A stretch of DNA of 23,785 nucleotides from Candidatus Parabacteroides intestinavium (GTDB taxonomy: Bacteria > Bacteroidota > Bacteroidia > Bacteroidales > Tannerellaceae). The stretch is taken from contig DWYO01000257.1 of NCBI GenBank assembly GCA_019118725.1, forward strand, positions 1 through 23,785. Direction: 5' to 3'. Below, piece after piece: positions 7,758 through 16,040 of the stretch; position 1 is the first letter of the stretch; the number at the start of each line of letters is the position of its first letter. Position numbers and translations under genes: made by a program. The notes beneath the pieces are model-generated. The model saw only the letters and a program-made list of their open reading frames with translations. It did not search any database and was not told the origin of the DNA.

Positions 7758-9071
7758 TTAATTATTAAACAAATGGTCGCTCAGTGCCTGCAAAGCACGC
7801 TGCTTGTCAGAAGCCTTCACCAACAAAGATACATTATAATTGCTTCCACCGTATGAAATCATACGCACAGGTACCTCTTTCATCGCATGAACAATCTTCG
7901 CCTCAAAGCCCACATTGTCCCATTCCAAATCACCAACGACACAGACAATAACCATATTCTCATCTACAGATACCGTTCCATATTTCTTCAAGTCATTGAC
8001 AATCTCTTCCAAATGCTTACGGTTGTCAATCGTCACAGAAACTCCCACTTCCGAAGTAGTTATCATATCAATCGGAGTCTGATAATTCTCGAAAATCTCA
8101 AACACTTTGCGCAGGAAACCGGTAGCCAGCAGCATTCTGCCGCTCTTTATCTTGATAGCCGTAATATTATCTTTTGCGGCAACCGCCTTGATTTTACCCT
8201 TCTCCGTCACATTCGAGATCAACGTACCCGGAGCATCCGGCTGCATTGTGTTCAACAAACGTACCGGGATATTATTAATTTTTGCCGGCAAAATGCAAGT
8301 AGGATGCAGAATCTTCGCACCAAAATATGCCAGCTCGGCCGCTTCTTCAAAATGCAACTGCCGAACCGGAGAAGTCCCCTTCACATAGCGCGGATCGTTA
8401 TTGTGCATACCATCAATATCTGTCCAAATCTGAATTTCCTCAGCCTTGATAGCCGCACCGATCAACGATGCACTATAATCGCTACCGCCACGCTGCAGAT
8501 TGTCAATCTCACCGTATGCATTGCGACAGATATATCCTTGCGTGATATATAAATCCGCTTCCGGATTATCCTGAAGCAGTTTTGTCAGTTTCTCTTTGAT
8601 ATAAACAGGATCAGGCTCTGCATTCTTATCCGTACGCATGAAATCGAGAGCCGGAAGCATCACTGAGTTTACCCCTTGTTCGTTCAAATACAAATTCATC
8701 ATGCCCGTCGACATCAATTCACCCTGAGCCAAAACGACCTTTTCCTCAAACAAGGTGAACAAATCCTTGGTGAAAGAACGAATGTGATCAAAATGAGCGC
8801 TTACCAATTCACGAGCCTTTTGCTTGTATTCTTCCGTGCTATACAATTCTTCAATATGGCCAAAATACTTTTGTGATAACTGGTTAATGATTTCATTCGC
8901 TCCATCCGGATTCTTTTTATACAAATAATCCGAGATTTCCACTAACGAATTGGTTGTTCCAGACATAGCAGACAATACAACGATATTTTTCTCGCTTACT
9001 ATCAGCTTTGCCACATCTTTCATTCTCTGGGCTGAACCTACCGAGGTGCCTCCAAACTTCAATACTTTCAT
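7758..9071 (-). CDS. lysC: Aspartate kinase (monofunctional)
   Basis: Aspartokinase phosphorylates L-aspartate, the first committed step toward lysine, diaminopimelate, threonine and methionine. The 437-residue product opens with the kinase motif MKVLKFGGTSVGSA. It has the catalytic-domain segments LSAMSGTTN, LQRGGSDYSAS and WTDIDGMHNNDPR, then C-terminal ACT-type regulatory sequence from about residue 300 (including IDMITTSEVGVSVTID and a second ACT portion near VRMISYGGSNYNVSLLV). There is no homoserine dehydrogenase domain, so it is monofunctional. Feedback control by lysine or threonine is likely from the ACT domains, but the effector cannot be assigned. A -7 promoter box lies 51 nt upstream. 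lysA follows. The pairing fits supply of diaminopimelate and lysine. Confidence 0.94.
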   Translation of the reverse strand: MKVLKFGGTSVGSAQRMKDVAKLIVSEKNIVVLSAMSGTTNSLVEISDYLYKKNPDGANEIINQLSQKYFGHIEELYSTEEYKQKARELVSAHFDHIRSFTKDLFTLFEEKVVLAQGELMSTGMMNLYLNEQGVNSVMLPALDFMRTDKNAEPDPVYIKEKLTKLLQDNPEADLYITQGYICRNAYGEIDNLQRGGSDYSASLIGAAIKAEEIQIWTDIDGMHNNDPRYVKGTSPVRQLHFEEAAELAYFGAKILHPTCILPAKINNIPVRLLNTMQPDAPGTLISNVTEKGKIKAVAAKDNITAIKIKSGRMLLATGFLRKVFEIFENYQTPIDMITTSEVGVSVTIDNRKHLEEIVNDLKKYGTVSVDENMVIVCVVGDLEWDNVGFEAKIVHAMKEVPVRMISYGGSNYNVSLLVKASDKQRALQALSDHLFNN

Positions 9072-9122
9072 TTTCGCCTATAAAAAATTTAATTCTCAAT
9101 TAACAATTCAAGAATGCACGTG

Positions 9123-9130
9123 CAAAGTTA
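9123..9130 (-). promoter_or_regulatory. Bacteroidetes -7 promoter box for lysC
   Basis: The minus strand reads TAACTTTG, a full TAnnTTTG match, in the 68-nt gap between ftsE and lysC. The predicted start would give a leader of about 45 nt. A clear -33 TTTG at ideal spacing is not seen. If active, it separates lysC-lysA from the upstream his-ftsE unit. Confidence 0.5.
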
Positions 9131-9139
9131 TAAATAATT

Positions 9140-9817
9140 TCATTTGCCCACATCATACAAGCATTCATTCTCACATTTGACAATCCGCGCGGGATAATTA
9201 TGTACCAACGTATAATTGTGCGTAGTCATAATCACCGCCGTTCCCTGCTTGCAAATATCATGCAACAGGCGGACAATCTGGCTACTTGTTTCCGGATCCA
9301 GATTTCCCGTCGGTTCGTCAGCCAAGATGATAGCCGGAGAATTCAGCAAAGCCCTGGCAATAACGATGCGTTGCTGCTCACCACCCGAAAGTTCATGCGG
9401 CATCTTGTATCCTTTGTTCTGCATACCTACCTGGAAAAGCACCTCATCGATCCGCTTTTGAATTTCCCGTTTGTTCTTCCAGCCGGTAGCCTTCAGTACA
9501 AACTCCAGATTCTTGATGACCGAACGGTCGGTCAACAGCTGGAAATCCTGAAATACAATTCCCAATTTACGGCGCAGATAAGGAATATCCCGCCGTTTCA
9601 TCTTCAGAAGGTTGTACTCCAGCAATCGGGCCTCACCCTTACATACCGGAATCTCGCAATAGAGTGCTTTCAACAAACTGCTCTTGCCCGAGCCTACTTT
9701 TCCTATCACATAAACGAACTCGCCATTATGCAACGTAAAAGAGGCCCCTTTCAGAACAAGATTCTCATTCCGACAAATTTCGATGTTATCCAATTGAAGC
9801 AGAACAGATTCTTCCAT
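9140..9817 (-). CDS. ftsE: Cell-division ABC transporter ATP-binding protein FtsE
   Basis: FtsE is the ATPase partner of the membrane protein FtsX; the pair activates peptidoglycan hydrolases at the division site. The 225-residue protein carries Walker A GKVGSGKSS (39-47), a Q-loop region GIVFQDFQLL, the ABC signature LSGGEQQR, Walker B AIILADEPTGNLD and the switch histidine in MTTHNY. The FQDFQLLTDRSVIKNLEF stretch and GNLDPETS are characteristic of FtsE rather than other LolD-like ATPases, though a close relative cannot be fully excluded. No ftsX is next to it in the window, as is common in Bacteroidetes. It begins 4 nt after the hisIE stop, so it appears to be the distal gene of the his transcription unit. 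Confidence 0.88.
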   Translation of the reverse strand: MEESVLLQLDNIEICRNENLVLKGASFTLHNGEFVYVIGKVGSGKSSLLKALYCEIPVCKGEARLLEYNLLKMKRRDIPYLRRKLGIVFQDFQLLTDRSVIKNLEFVLKATGWKNKREIQKRIDEVLFQVGMQNKGYKMPHELSGGEQQRIVIARALLNSPAIILADEPTGNLDPETSSQIVRLLHDICKQGTAVIMTTHNYTLVHNYPARIVKCENECLYDVGK

Positions 9818-9821
9818 TTAC

Positions 9822-10418
9822 TTAAGCCTTATGCCGTTTCATCAATTCTTTCGCCAAATCCTCAATCCGTAATCCCTTACTTGTCAGCAGAACTATCAGG
9901 TGGTACATCAGGTCAGCGGCCTCGTAGACCAAGCGGTCTTCCGTTCCGTTTGTTGCCTCTATCACGGTCTCAACGGCTTCTTCTCCAACCTTTTGAGCCA
10001 TTCTGTTAACTCCTTTCTGGAACAAAGAGGTCGTGTATGACCCTTCGGGCATCTCCATGCGCCGACGTTCAATGAAGTTCTGCAGATATTTAAAGAACAT
10101 GACATCCTCTTCAATCTTCTCGCCAAAGCAAGTTCCCGAACCGGTATGACAAACCGGACCTGCCGGATTAACCTTCACCAATATCGTATCACAATCACAA
10201 TCCGGTGTAATAGAAACGACCTGCAACGTATTTCCACTTGTTTCCCCCTTCATCCAAAGACGATTCTTTGTCCGGCTAAAGAAAACCACTTTATTGGTTT
10301 CCAATGTCTTTTGGTATGCTTCTTCATTCATAAAGCCCAACATCAGGACCTTGTTTGTCATGTTGTCCTGTATAACGGCGGGAAGCAAACCGCCCATCTT
10401 GTCAAAATCCAATTTCAT
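9822..10418 (-). CDS. hisIE: Bifunctional phosphoribosyl-AMP cyclohydrolase / phosphoribosyl-ATP pyrophosphatase
   Basis: This fused enzyme carries out steps 2 and 3 of histidine synthesis: hydrolysis of PR-ATP to PR-AMP (HisE domain) and opening of the adenine ring (HisI domain). Residues 1-~105 form HisI, with the metal-binding DCDCD motif (73-77) and cysteines in PVCHTGSGTCF (Cys90 and Cys97). Residues ~108-198 form HisE, with the VGEEAVETVIEA motif and YEAADLMYHL. The fusion order and the 198-residue length are standard. It begins 11 nt after hisF and is followed by ftsE after 4 nt. Both domains look intact. Confidence 0.96.
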   Translation of the reverse strand: MKLDFDKMGGLLPAVIQDNMTNKVLMLGFMNEEAYQKTLETNKVVFFSRTKNRLWMKGETSGNTLQVVSITPDCDCDTILVKVNPAGPVCHTGSGTCFGEKIEEDVMFFKYLQNFIERRRMEMPEGSYTTSLFQKGVNRMAQKVGEEAVETVIEATNGTEDRLVYEAADLMYHLIVLLTSKGLRIEDLAKELMKRHKA

Positions 10419-10429
10419 TGTATAATCGT

Positions 10430-11185
10430 TTATAACCTAACATTTACTCCTTCGCGCTGCAAATATAGCTTTAATTCTTCAATTTTAATCTCTCCGAAAT
10501 GAAATACACTGGCCGCTAATGCCGCATCAGCTTTTCCAAGTGTAAAAGCATCCCGAAAATGCTCCCTATTTCCGGCTCCTCCCGAAGCGATTACCGGAAT
10601 ATGCAATTCATCGGCCAAACGGGACAATGCCTCGTTCGCATACCCCGTTTTCACGCCATCATGTGTCATACTGGTAAAAAGGATCTCTCCGGCCCCCTCA
10701 GACTCGGCCATTTTTGCCCAATCAAACAAATGCTTATCTGTAGGGATCCGCCCTCCGTTCAGATAACAGATCCAGTCCCCGCCTTCCTGATTGGCGTCTA
10801 TAGCCACCACACACACCTGACTTCCAAAATGGCGTGCGATTTCGCCAATCAGTTTCGGATTACGTAAAGCCGCCGAATTGACCGAAACTTTGTCTGCCCC
10901 AGCGTTCAGCAATCGTTCTACATCATGTAACTCATGGATGCCACCACCTACCGTAAAGGGGATATTGATATTCTCCGCTATTTTCCGAACTAAATCGGTA
11001 AATGTTTTCCGGCCCTCGTGAGAAGCCGTTATATCCAGATAAACCAGCTCGTCAGCCCCGGCACGGCTATATGCAGCCCCCAGTTCGACCGGATCGCCTG
11101 CATCACGGAAATTCACGAAGTTTATGCCTTTTACCGTCTTTCCGTCTTTTATATCCAAACAAGGAATTATTCTTTTTGCTAACAT
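10430..11185 (-). CDS. hisF: Imidazole glycerol phosphate synthase, cyclase subunit
   Basis: HisF uses ammonia channelled from HisH to convert PRFAR into imidazole glycerol phosphate and AICAR. The 251-residue (beta-alpha)8 barrel has both catalytic aspartates at canonical positions, Asp11 (IIPCLDIKDG) and Asp130 (VVAIDANQ). The phosphate-binding segments FTVGGGIH, VSVNSAALRNP and VIASGGAG are also present. Its ATG overlaps the end of hisA by 7 nt, indicating translational coupling. It acts as a heterodimer with the HisH encoded two genes upstream. Confidence 0.97.
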   Translation of the reverse strand: MLAKRIIPCLDIKDGKTVKGINFVNFRDAGDPVELGAAYSRAGADELVYLDITASHEGRKTFTDLVRKIAENINIPFTVGGGIHELHDVERLLNAGADKVSVNSAALRNPKLIGEIARHFGSQVCVVAIDANQEGGDWICYLNGGRIPTDKHLFDWAKMAESEGAGEILFTSMTHDGVKTGYANEALSRLADELHIPVIASGGAGNREHFRDAFTLGKADAALAASVFHFGEIKIEELKLYLQREGVNVRL

Positions 11186-11907
11186 ACCTTCAACACATAT
11201 TTCTCAATCTCGTTCATCTGAATACGCCCTTCATAAATAGCTTTTCCAAAGATAACCGCCGGGATTCCCGCCTCGTCCAAGCGCTCTATATCTCGCATTG
11301 AACTTACCCCGCCACTGGCTATGATATAGAGTCCTTCAACCTCTTCCTTTATCTCTTTATACAAATCAATCGCCGGACCTTGCAGCATTCCGTCACGACT
11401 GATATCCGTGCAGATAATCTTCTGCACTCCTTTTGCCTGATAGTCTTTTACAAAAGGAATCAGTTGCAGGTCGGTTCCTTCCTCCCAACCGCTTACTGCG
11501 ATTTTCTTATCTTTAGCATCTGCGCCCAAAATAATCCGTTCGCCACCATATTGTCCAAGCCAGGAAAGGAAACGAGCCGGATTCTTCACGGCAATACTTC
11601 CGCCGGTAACCATTTGCGCCCCACTATCAAAAGCGATGCGCAAATCCTCGTCCGACTTCAATCCGCCCCCGAAGTCAATAGTCAATCGGGTGCGCGAAGC
11701 CAAGCGTTCCAACACCTTATAATTGACAATTTTCCCCGCCTTTGCACCGTCCAAATCAACCACATGCAAACGTCCTACCCCTACATCCTCAAATTGTAAG
11801 GCTATTTCCAATGGGTCTTCATTATACACCTTTCGGGTGGAATAATCGCCTTGCGTCAACCGGACACACTTACCTTCTATCAAATCAATTGCCGGAATCA
11901 GTTCCAT
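11179..11907 (-). CDS. hisA: ProFAR isomerase
   Basis: HisA catalyses the Amadori-type isomerisation of ProFAR to PRFAR, the step before HisF/HisH. The 242-residue barrel protein shows the catalytic pair Asp8 (LIPAIDLIEG) and Asp130 (ILGADAKD), plus GGGLKSDED, VTGGSIAVKNP, CTDISRDGM and IASGGVSS. The tryptophan and arginine signatures of the PriA dual enzyme (HisA/TrpF) are not evident, so a histidine-only role is most likely. It starts 4 nt after hisH and overlaps hisF. Confidence 0.96.
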   Translation of the reverse strand: MELIPAIDLIEGKCVRLTQGDYSTRKVYNEDPLEIALQFEDVGVGRLHVVDLDGAKAGKIVNYKVLERLASRTRLTIDFGGGLKSDEDLRIAFDSGAQMVTGGSIAVKNPARFLSWLGQYGGERIILGADAKDKKIAVSGWEEGTDLQLIPFVKDYQAKGVQKIICTDISRDGMLQGPAIDLYKEIKEEVEGLYIIASGGVSSMRDIERLDEAGIPAVIFGKAIYEGRIQMNEIEKYVLKVC

Positions 11908-11911
11908 TAGC

Positions 11912-12505
11912 TTATGAGTTTACAAGGAAATTCTTCAATATTTGTTCGCCCACATCCCCGCTTTTTTCCGGGTGAAATTGTGTGGCATAGAAATTATCTT
12001 TATGCAATGCGGCACTAAAAGGATGAATGTAATCCGTTACAGCAGCCGTATATTCATTCACAGGCACATAATAGCTATGGACAAAATACACGAAACGGTT
12101 CTCCAAATCACCTTGGAAAAGAGTGCTCCGGGTCTGCGTAAGACTGTTCCACCCCATGTGCGGCACCTTATCCGCATGCTTACAGGGAACAAAACGCTTC
12201 ACCTCCGCATCAAAAATACCCAGACAATCCGTATTCCCTTCTTCCGAATGGCGACACATCAATTGCATCCCCAAGCAAATTCCCAACACAGGCTGCTTCA
12301 ACTCACGGATAAAATCGGTCATTTGCTCCGCCTTCAAGTATTCCATTGTTGTCAATGCCTCTCCTACTCCGGGGAAAATCACTTTGTCCGCCTTGGACAA
12401 AAGCTCTTTATCAGCCGTAATTAAAGGAGCAACGCCCAACCGGCGCAACGCATAATCGACCGACCGGATATTGCCTGCATTATATTTAATGATTGCCACA
12501 TTCAT
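11912..12505 (-). CDS. hisH: Imidazole glycerol phosphate synthase, glutaminase subunit
   Basis: HisH is a class I glutamine amidotransferase that supplies ammonia to HisF. The catalytic triad is visible: Cys77 in GICLGMQ, and His178 and Glu180 in QFHPEKSG. The oxyanion region PGVGEA and the HMGWNSL and VYFVHSYYV segments match the family. Length (197) is typical. It is the first gene of the hisH-A-F-IE-ftsE group, with a perfect -7 promoter box 30 nt upstream. Other his genes (G, D, C, B) are not in this window. Confidence 0.97.
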   Translation of the reverse strand: MNVAIIKYNAGNIRSVDYALRRLGVAPLITADKELLSKADKVIFPGVGEALTTMEYLKAEQMTDFIRELKQPVLGICLGMQLMCRHSEEGNTDCLGIFDAEVKRFVPCKHADKVPHMGWNSLTQTRSTLFQGDLENRFVYFVHSYYVPVNEYTAAVTDYIHPFSAALHKDNFYATQFHPEKSGDVGEQILKNFLVNS

Positions 12506-12534
12506 AATTTTACATATTCACTAACATTGCGTTG

Positions 12535-12542
12535 CAAATGTA
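12535..12542 (-). promoter_or_regulatory. Bacteroidetes -7 promoter box for the his operon
   Basis: The minus strand reads TACATTTG, a full TAnnTTTG match, with T-rich sequence (TTTTCTTTTCGG) at about the -33 position. The predicted start gives a leader of only about 20-25 nt, leaving no room for a his leader peptide or T-box. It lies between the PUL terminator and hisH. Confidence 0.6.
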
Positions 12543-12614
12543 ACAAATTAAAACCGAAAAGAAAACTTTTGCTGACTATTTATTTCTTTAATAAAGGTAT
12601 AACGGGCAAAAGCA

Positions 12615-12648
12615 AATCCCGGAAGATGCTCACGCACCCTCCGGGATT
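12615..12648 (-). terminator. Terminator after the mannan PUL
   Basis: AATCCCGGA (12615-12623) pairs perfectly with TCCGGGATT (12640-12648) around a 16-nt loop. On the minus strand it is followed by TGCTTTTGCC, an interrupted T tract. It lies 36 nt beyond the GH92 stop and upstream of the his promoter, separating the two transcription units. Confidence 0.65.
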
Positions 12649-12683
12649 CAGATTCTTTTCACCCAAAAATCTTATAGATTAAG

Positions 12684-14831
12684 TTACTCTGTTGTAATGA
12701 CAAGTTCTTTGCCTTGACGAAGCAAATCGTGCGAAATAAACCATCCGTCCACTTTTTGTCCGTCATAGGTAATATCTTTGATTTTACGTCCCGTACCTTG
12801 CCGGGTAATCGTAAAGGTGGTCTGCGAATCTAACGTGAAATGAACTTTGTCAAACAAAGGAACACTCACGATATATTCCGGATCAGCCGGAGAATAGGTA
12901 TAAATGCCCATTGCATTGAATACATACCAAGCCGACATTTCACCGGCATCATCCATTCCGGAATAAGCCAAATGCTCCTTGCCCATATCATAATAATGGT
13001 TCATGATACTATCCAGCATAGCCTGCGACTTTTCCTGCTTCCCTATAAAATAATAAGTATAGGGGACACTATGGTCCGGCTGATTTCCATGGCAATAGTT
13101 CCCGATGAAACCGGTCAGGTTGTGCACCTCATAATTCCGCCACGGTTCCGTGAAAAGCGAATCCAACTTCGCTTCAACAGCAGCTTCCGAAGGATAGAGT
13201 TTAATCATGCCCTCCGGATCATGTGGCGCAAAGAAAAGCGATTGCCAGGCATTGGCCTCACGATACATGTAAGCAAAATAAGGATAATAGGGGTCAAAAT
13301 CCTTAATCCAACTCCCGTCCGCAATCTTACCCCGCCAGAACCCGGTCGAGGGATCAAACAGATTCTTATAGTTTCCGGAGCGTTGCATCAAAAGGTCACG
13401 GTTTGCGGTATCGCCCAGCTCATCCGCTATCAATGCCGTAGCATAATCATCGTAAGCATATTCTATGGTCTTGGTAACCGCAGCCTTATACTCATCCCAT
13501 GTAGGCACATTGGTCGTATCTTTCTCTGCGATCCATCCTTGGGCTATGTATTCATCCAAATAAGGACGTCCGCCCTTTCCGGGAACGGTCGCGTTCTTTA
13601 GGAGCAATTGATAAGCCCGGTTCAGATCAAAGTCCCGGATACCACGTAACCAGCTCCCTGCTACAAAGGTCGAGGCATGGTCTCCATGGAAGAAGGTCGG
13701 CATATATCCGTTACTCTTTTCCCCCTTATCAGTAATAGACTTGATCACATCTGTCGTTACGTCCGGCGAGATCATTCCCAAAAGAATCAACTTATTCCGA
13801 TAATCGTCCCAGAATGAAGGGTTGGTATAATAACGGAATCCATTATTGCATACCTTGCCTTGCTCATCTGTATATTCGCCATTCACATCACTACGAAGTG
13901 CCGGCCAAAGGAAGGAACGGTAAAGGCAAGAATAGAAAATACCCTTCTCACGTTCGGTTCCGCCTTCTACCTGGATCTTAGACAACAGCTCTTCCCAAGT
14001 CTTGGTTGCCTCGCCCCGCACCTGATTGAAATTCTTGTCCAGCATCTCTGCCTCCAAGTTTTTCTTGGCATTCTCTACGCTGACGAATGAGAAACCGATC
14101 TTCACCTCCAGCGGCTTGCCACCTTTACTATCGGCATAATTCACCACATAGACCTCACGTTCGCTATCTTTCAAGTTAATGATATCTTTAATCTTGTAAT
14201 TGGATACGGCATAAAAACGGATGTTTCCTTCCGCATCCTGATTGCCGGAAAAAGTATAATCATCTTCCTGCCTGATACTATAATCACGTACAGGATTATT
14301 GGTACGGGTGATATCTATCAATAATTTCTTGTCCGCATCATCCGGGAACGTATATTTGTGATAAGCACAACGCAAGGTAGAGGTCAGTTCGGCATTGACG
14401 CCATACCGTTTCAGGAAAACCTGATAATAGCCCGGAGCGGCTGATTCATTATCATGCGAATATCCGGAGCAAAAATCGCTCGGAGAAAAATTCTCCGTAA
14501 CGGGAAGTATCGGGAAATGAAGCAGATTCCAATGCCCCTTGTTGGTATGCGAAAAACCGTAGATGAGCGTATCTTCGTACTGATACCCTGCCCCACTACG
14601 ATACATCGTTACCGGACTAAGTTGCACCATGGCGTTCGGAAGAGATGAACCGGGAAAAACTTCTGCACCCCATGTCCTCGTCTTCCAATGCCGTTCATAC
14701 CCTAAATCCGCCTTTTCCCAAAGAGTCGCAGTACCCAAGAAAGGATTCACGTAATCCGTCAGTTTCTTATCTGATTGACAACTTGAGCAAATTCCAAGTG
14801 TAAGTAAGCCTGCTAATAAATAGTTTCTCAT
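12684..14831 (-). CDS. GH92 alpha-mannosidase lipoprotein with Gln in place of the general-acid Glu
   Basis: GH92 enzymes are calcium-dependent, inverting exo-alpha-mannosidases. This 715-residue protein has a lipoprotein-like signal (MRNYLLAGLLTLGICSSCQ; acceptor Cys15 or Cys18). The family N-terminal domain follows (VNPFLGTAT, GAEVFPGSSLPNAMVQLSP, YGFSHTNKGHWN), then a helical catalytic domain (FWDDYRNKLILLGMISPD, GYMPTFFHGDHAS). The active-site loop reads CHGNQPDHSVPY: Gln584 (codon CAG) stands where most GH92 enzymes have the general acid Glu (HGNEP). The base region is GMDDAGEMSAW with Asp627-Asp628. From memory, a GH92 enzyme that removes mannose from mannosyl-1-phosphodiesters carries the same Glu-to-Gln change. 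A mannose-phosphate specificity is therefore my inference; loss of activity is the alternative. It is the last PUL gene, 56 nt after GH76. The residues after the cysteines are less acidic than in its neighbours, so surface display is uncertain. Confidence 0.92.
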   Translation of the reverse strand: MRNYLLAGLLTLGICSSCQSDKKLTDYVNPFLGTATLWEKADLGYERHWKTRTWGAEVFPGSSLPNAMVQLSPVTMYRSGAGYQYEDTLIYGFSHTNKGHWNLLHFPILPVTENFSPSDFCSGYSHDNESAAPGYYQVFLKRYGVNAELTSTLRCAYHKYTFPDDADKKLLIDITRTNNPVRDYSIRQEDDYTFSGNQDAEGNIRFYAVSNYKIKDIINLKDSEREVYVVNYADSKGGKPLEVKIGFSFVSVENAKKNLEAEMLDKNFNQVRGEATKTWEELLSKIQVEGGTEREKGIFYSCLYRSFLWPALRSDVNGEYTDEQGKVCNNGFRYYTNPSFWDDYRNKLILLGMISPDVTTDVIKSITDKGEKSNGYMPTFFHGDHASTFVAGSWLRGIRDFDLNRAYQLLLKNATVPGKGGRPYLDEYIAQGWIAEKDTTNVPTWDEYKAAVTKTIEYAYDDYATALIADELGDTANRDLLMQRSGNYKNLFDPSTGFWRGKIADGSWIKDFDPYYPYFAYMYREANAWQSLFFAPHDPEGMIKLYPSEAAVEAKLDSLFTEPWRNYEVHNLTGFIGNYCHGNQPDHSVPYTYYFIGKQEKSQAMLDSIMNHYYDMGKEHLAYSGMDDAGEMSAWYVFNAMGIYTYSPADPEYIVSVPLFDKVHFTLDSQTTFTITRQGTGRKIKDITYDGQKVDGWFISHDLLRQGKELVITTE

Positions 14832-14887
14832 TTCGTTTGATATTTTGATTTGTATATATATGGTATAAAGAATTTAAAAAACACATA

Positions 14888-16012
14888 TCAATCCGCAAGT
14901 TCGTCTATCTTCGCCATAGCCTCGATAAGCATACATCCGCTCAATTGCTCGGTCAAACCGGTCGATCCAGCCGGTGCGTTTTGCCAATTAGTACCAAACA
15001 ACACCGCCGGTTTGGAAGTCCCGGATTGCCACAACGTCTCCGCATTCTGCTCCAAGAACTGGATATATCTTCTGGCCGTAGAAGCCTCTAAACGATCCTG
15101 TTGAATCAGTTCTGCAAAATAACGGATAAAAATTCCTTTAAACAAACCTCCATCTCCATTTCCTTCATCTTTCAGGATAGAACTGCTGACCAACGTACTG
15201 ATGGTATAGTCCGCGGCAAGAATAGCATCGTTCAGATAAGCGCGCTGATTCGTAATCTTAAACAACTCAACGGCTGACCCCACAAAGGTACCTTGGTTAT
15301 AGGTAAATATCCAACCAGAATTAACCTCACCGGTATTGGCGTTGATATTATCCGCCACCGCCCCATTGTTCGCGTTGAAAAGCGTGCTCTTTTCCCAATC
15401 ATAAATCCGGAAAGCCCATTCGCGGTCCTCTTCGTCACCAAACTCCTGATATAGCCGTGCGGCAAGGATGCATGCCGGCCCGTTTGAACAAGCGTTCTTA
15501 CTATAAGGCTGGTCTTTTCTCCAGGCAATTCCGCCTCCGGCTTGTTCGTTCCACCCTGTCTTGATATCTTTCCAAATCTCCAGAACAGCATCTTTATACT
15601 TCTGATCTCCCGTAGCTTGATAAGCACGCAAGATGGCTAATGCGTTCCATTCCATATCATCATAAAAAGTATTCAGAAACGAATTGCCATTAGCGGCTCT
15701 TACCCCTTCAAACCATTGGTCAAAATAGTTGGAATAAAGAGTGTTGTCTGTGCGTAGATAAGCATCCAGCAATACATCCAAGGCATGAGCCTGCGGCCAA
15801 TAATGAAATTGCGTATTGCCATTGCTATCATAATTAAAATAACGGCTCCCCGTATTCCAAAAGTGGTCCAGCAGAGCGGTCGAACTACTATCTGCCGCAG
15901 CATACCAGTCTATACGGTGCTCATCTTCAGTTCCGATAGTTGTTCCTCCCTCATCATCGCCACAAGCACAGAAGAAGAGAGGCAAAAGCAGGAAATATAA
16001 AATTTTCTTCAT
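14888..16012 (-). CDS. GH76 endo-alpha-1,6-mannanase, surface lipoprotein
   Basis: GH76 enzymes cut the alpha-1,6-mannan backbone internally with retention of configuration. The 374-residue product has a signal peptide ending FFCAC, with acceptor Cys17 followed by GDDEGG, an acidic stretch of the kind that directs lipoproteins to the cell surface in Bacteroidetes. The (alpha/alpha)6-barrel domain runs from about residue 35. TFYDDMEWNALA contains the catalytic Asp118-Asp119 pair of GH76. HYWPQAHALDVLLDAY, WRKDQPYSKNACSNGPA and TYNQGTFVGSAVELF are further family motifs. Length (about 350-400) is normal. It follows the second susE-like gene across 149 nt holding a structured repeat element. With GH92 it gives the locus an alpha-mannan target, probably fungal mannan. 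Confidence 0.93.
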   Translation of the reverse strand: MKKILYFLLLPLFFCACGDDEGGTTIGTEDEHRIDWYAAADSSSTALLDHFWNTGSRYFNYDSNGNTQFHYWPQAHALDVLLDAYLRTDNTLYSNYFDQWFEGVRAANGNSFLNTFYDDMEWNALAILRAYQATGDQKYKDAVLEIWKDIKTGWNEQAGGGIAWRKDQPYSKNACSNGPACILAARLYQEFGDEEDREWAFRIYDWEKSTLFNANNGAVADNINANTGEVNSGWIFTYNQGTFVGSAVELFKITNQRAYLNDAILAADYTISTLVSSSILKDEGNGDGGLFKGIFIRYFAELIQQDRLEASTARRYIQFLEQNAETLWQSGTSKPAVLFGTNWQNAPAGSTGLTEQLSGCMLIEAMAKIDELAD

Positions 16013-16040
16013 CGTATCTATTTCTTATTTGTATGGAAAC

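Noticed and set aside
7887..8552. 221-codon plus-strand frame opposite lysC
   Set aside because: It is antisense to the aspartokinase coding region with no independent evidence of coding.
9200..10009. 269-codon plus-strand frame opposite ftsE and hisIE
   Set aside because: It lies fully antisense to two well-identified genes, has no recognisable domain, and its composition mirrors the opposite-strand codons.
12840..13601. 253-codon plus-strand frame opposite the GH92 gene
   Set aside because: It is antisense to a firmly identified glycoside hydrolase and shows no domain, signal or promoter of its own.
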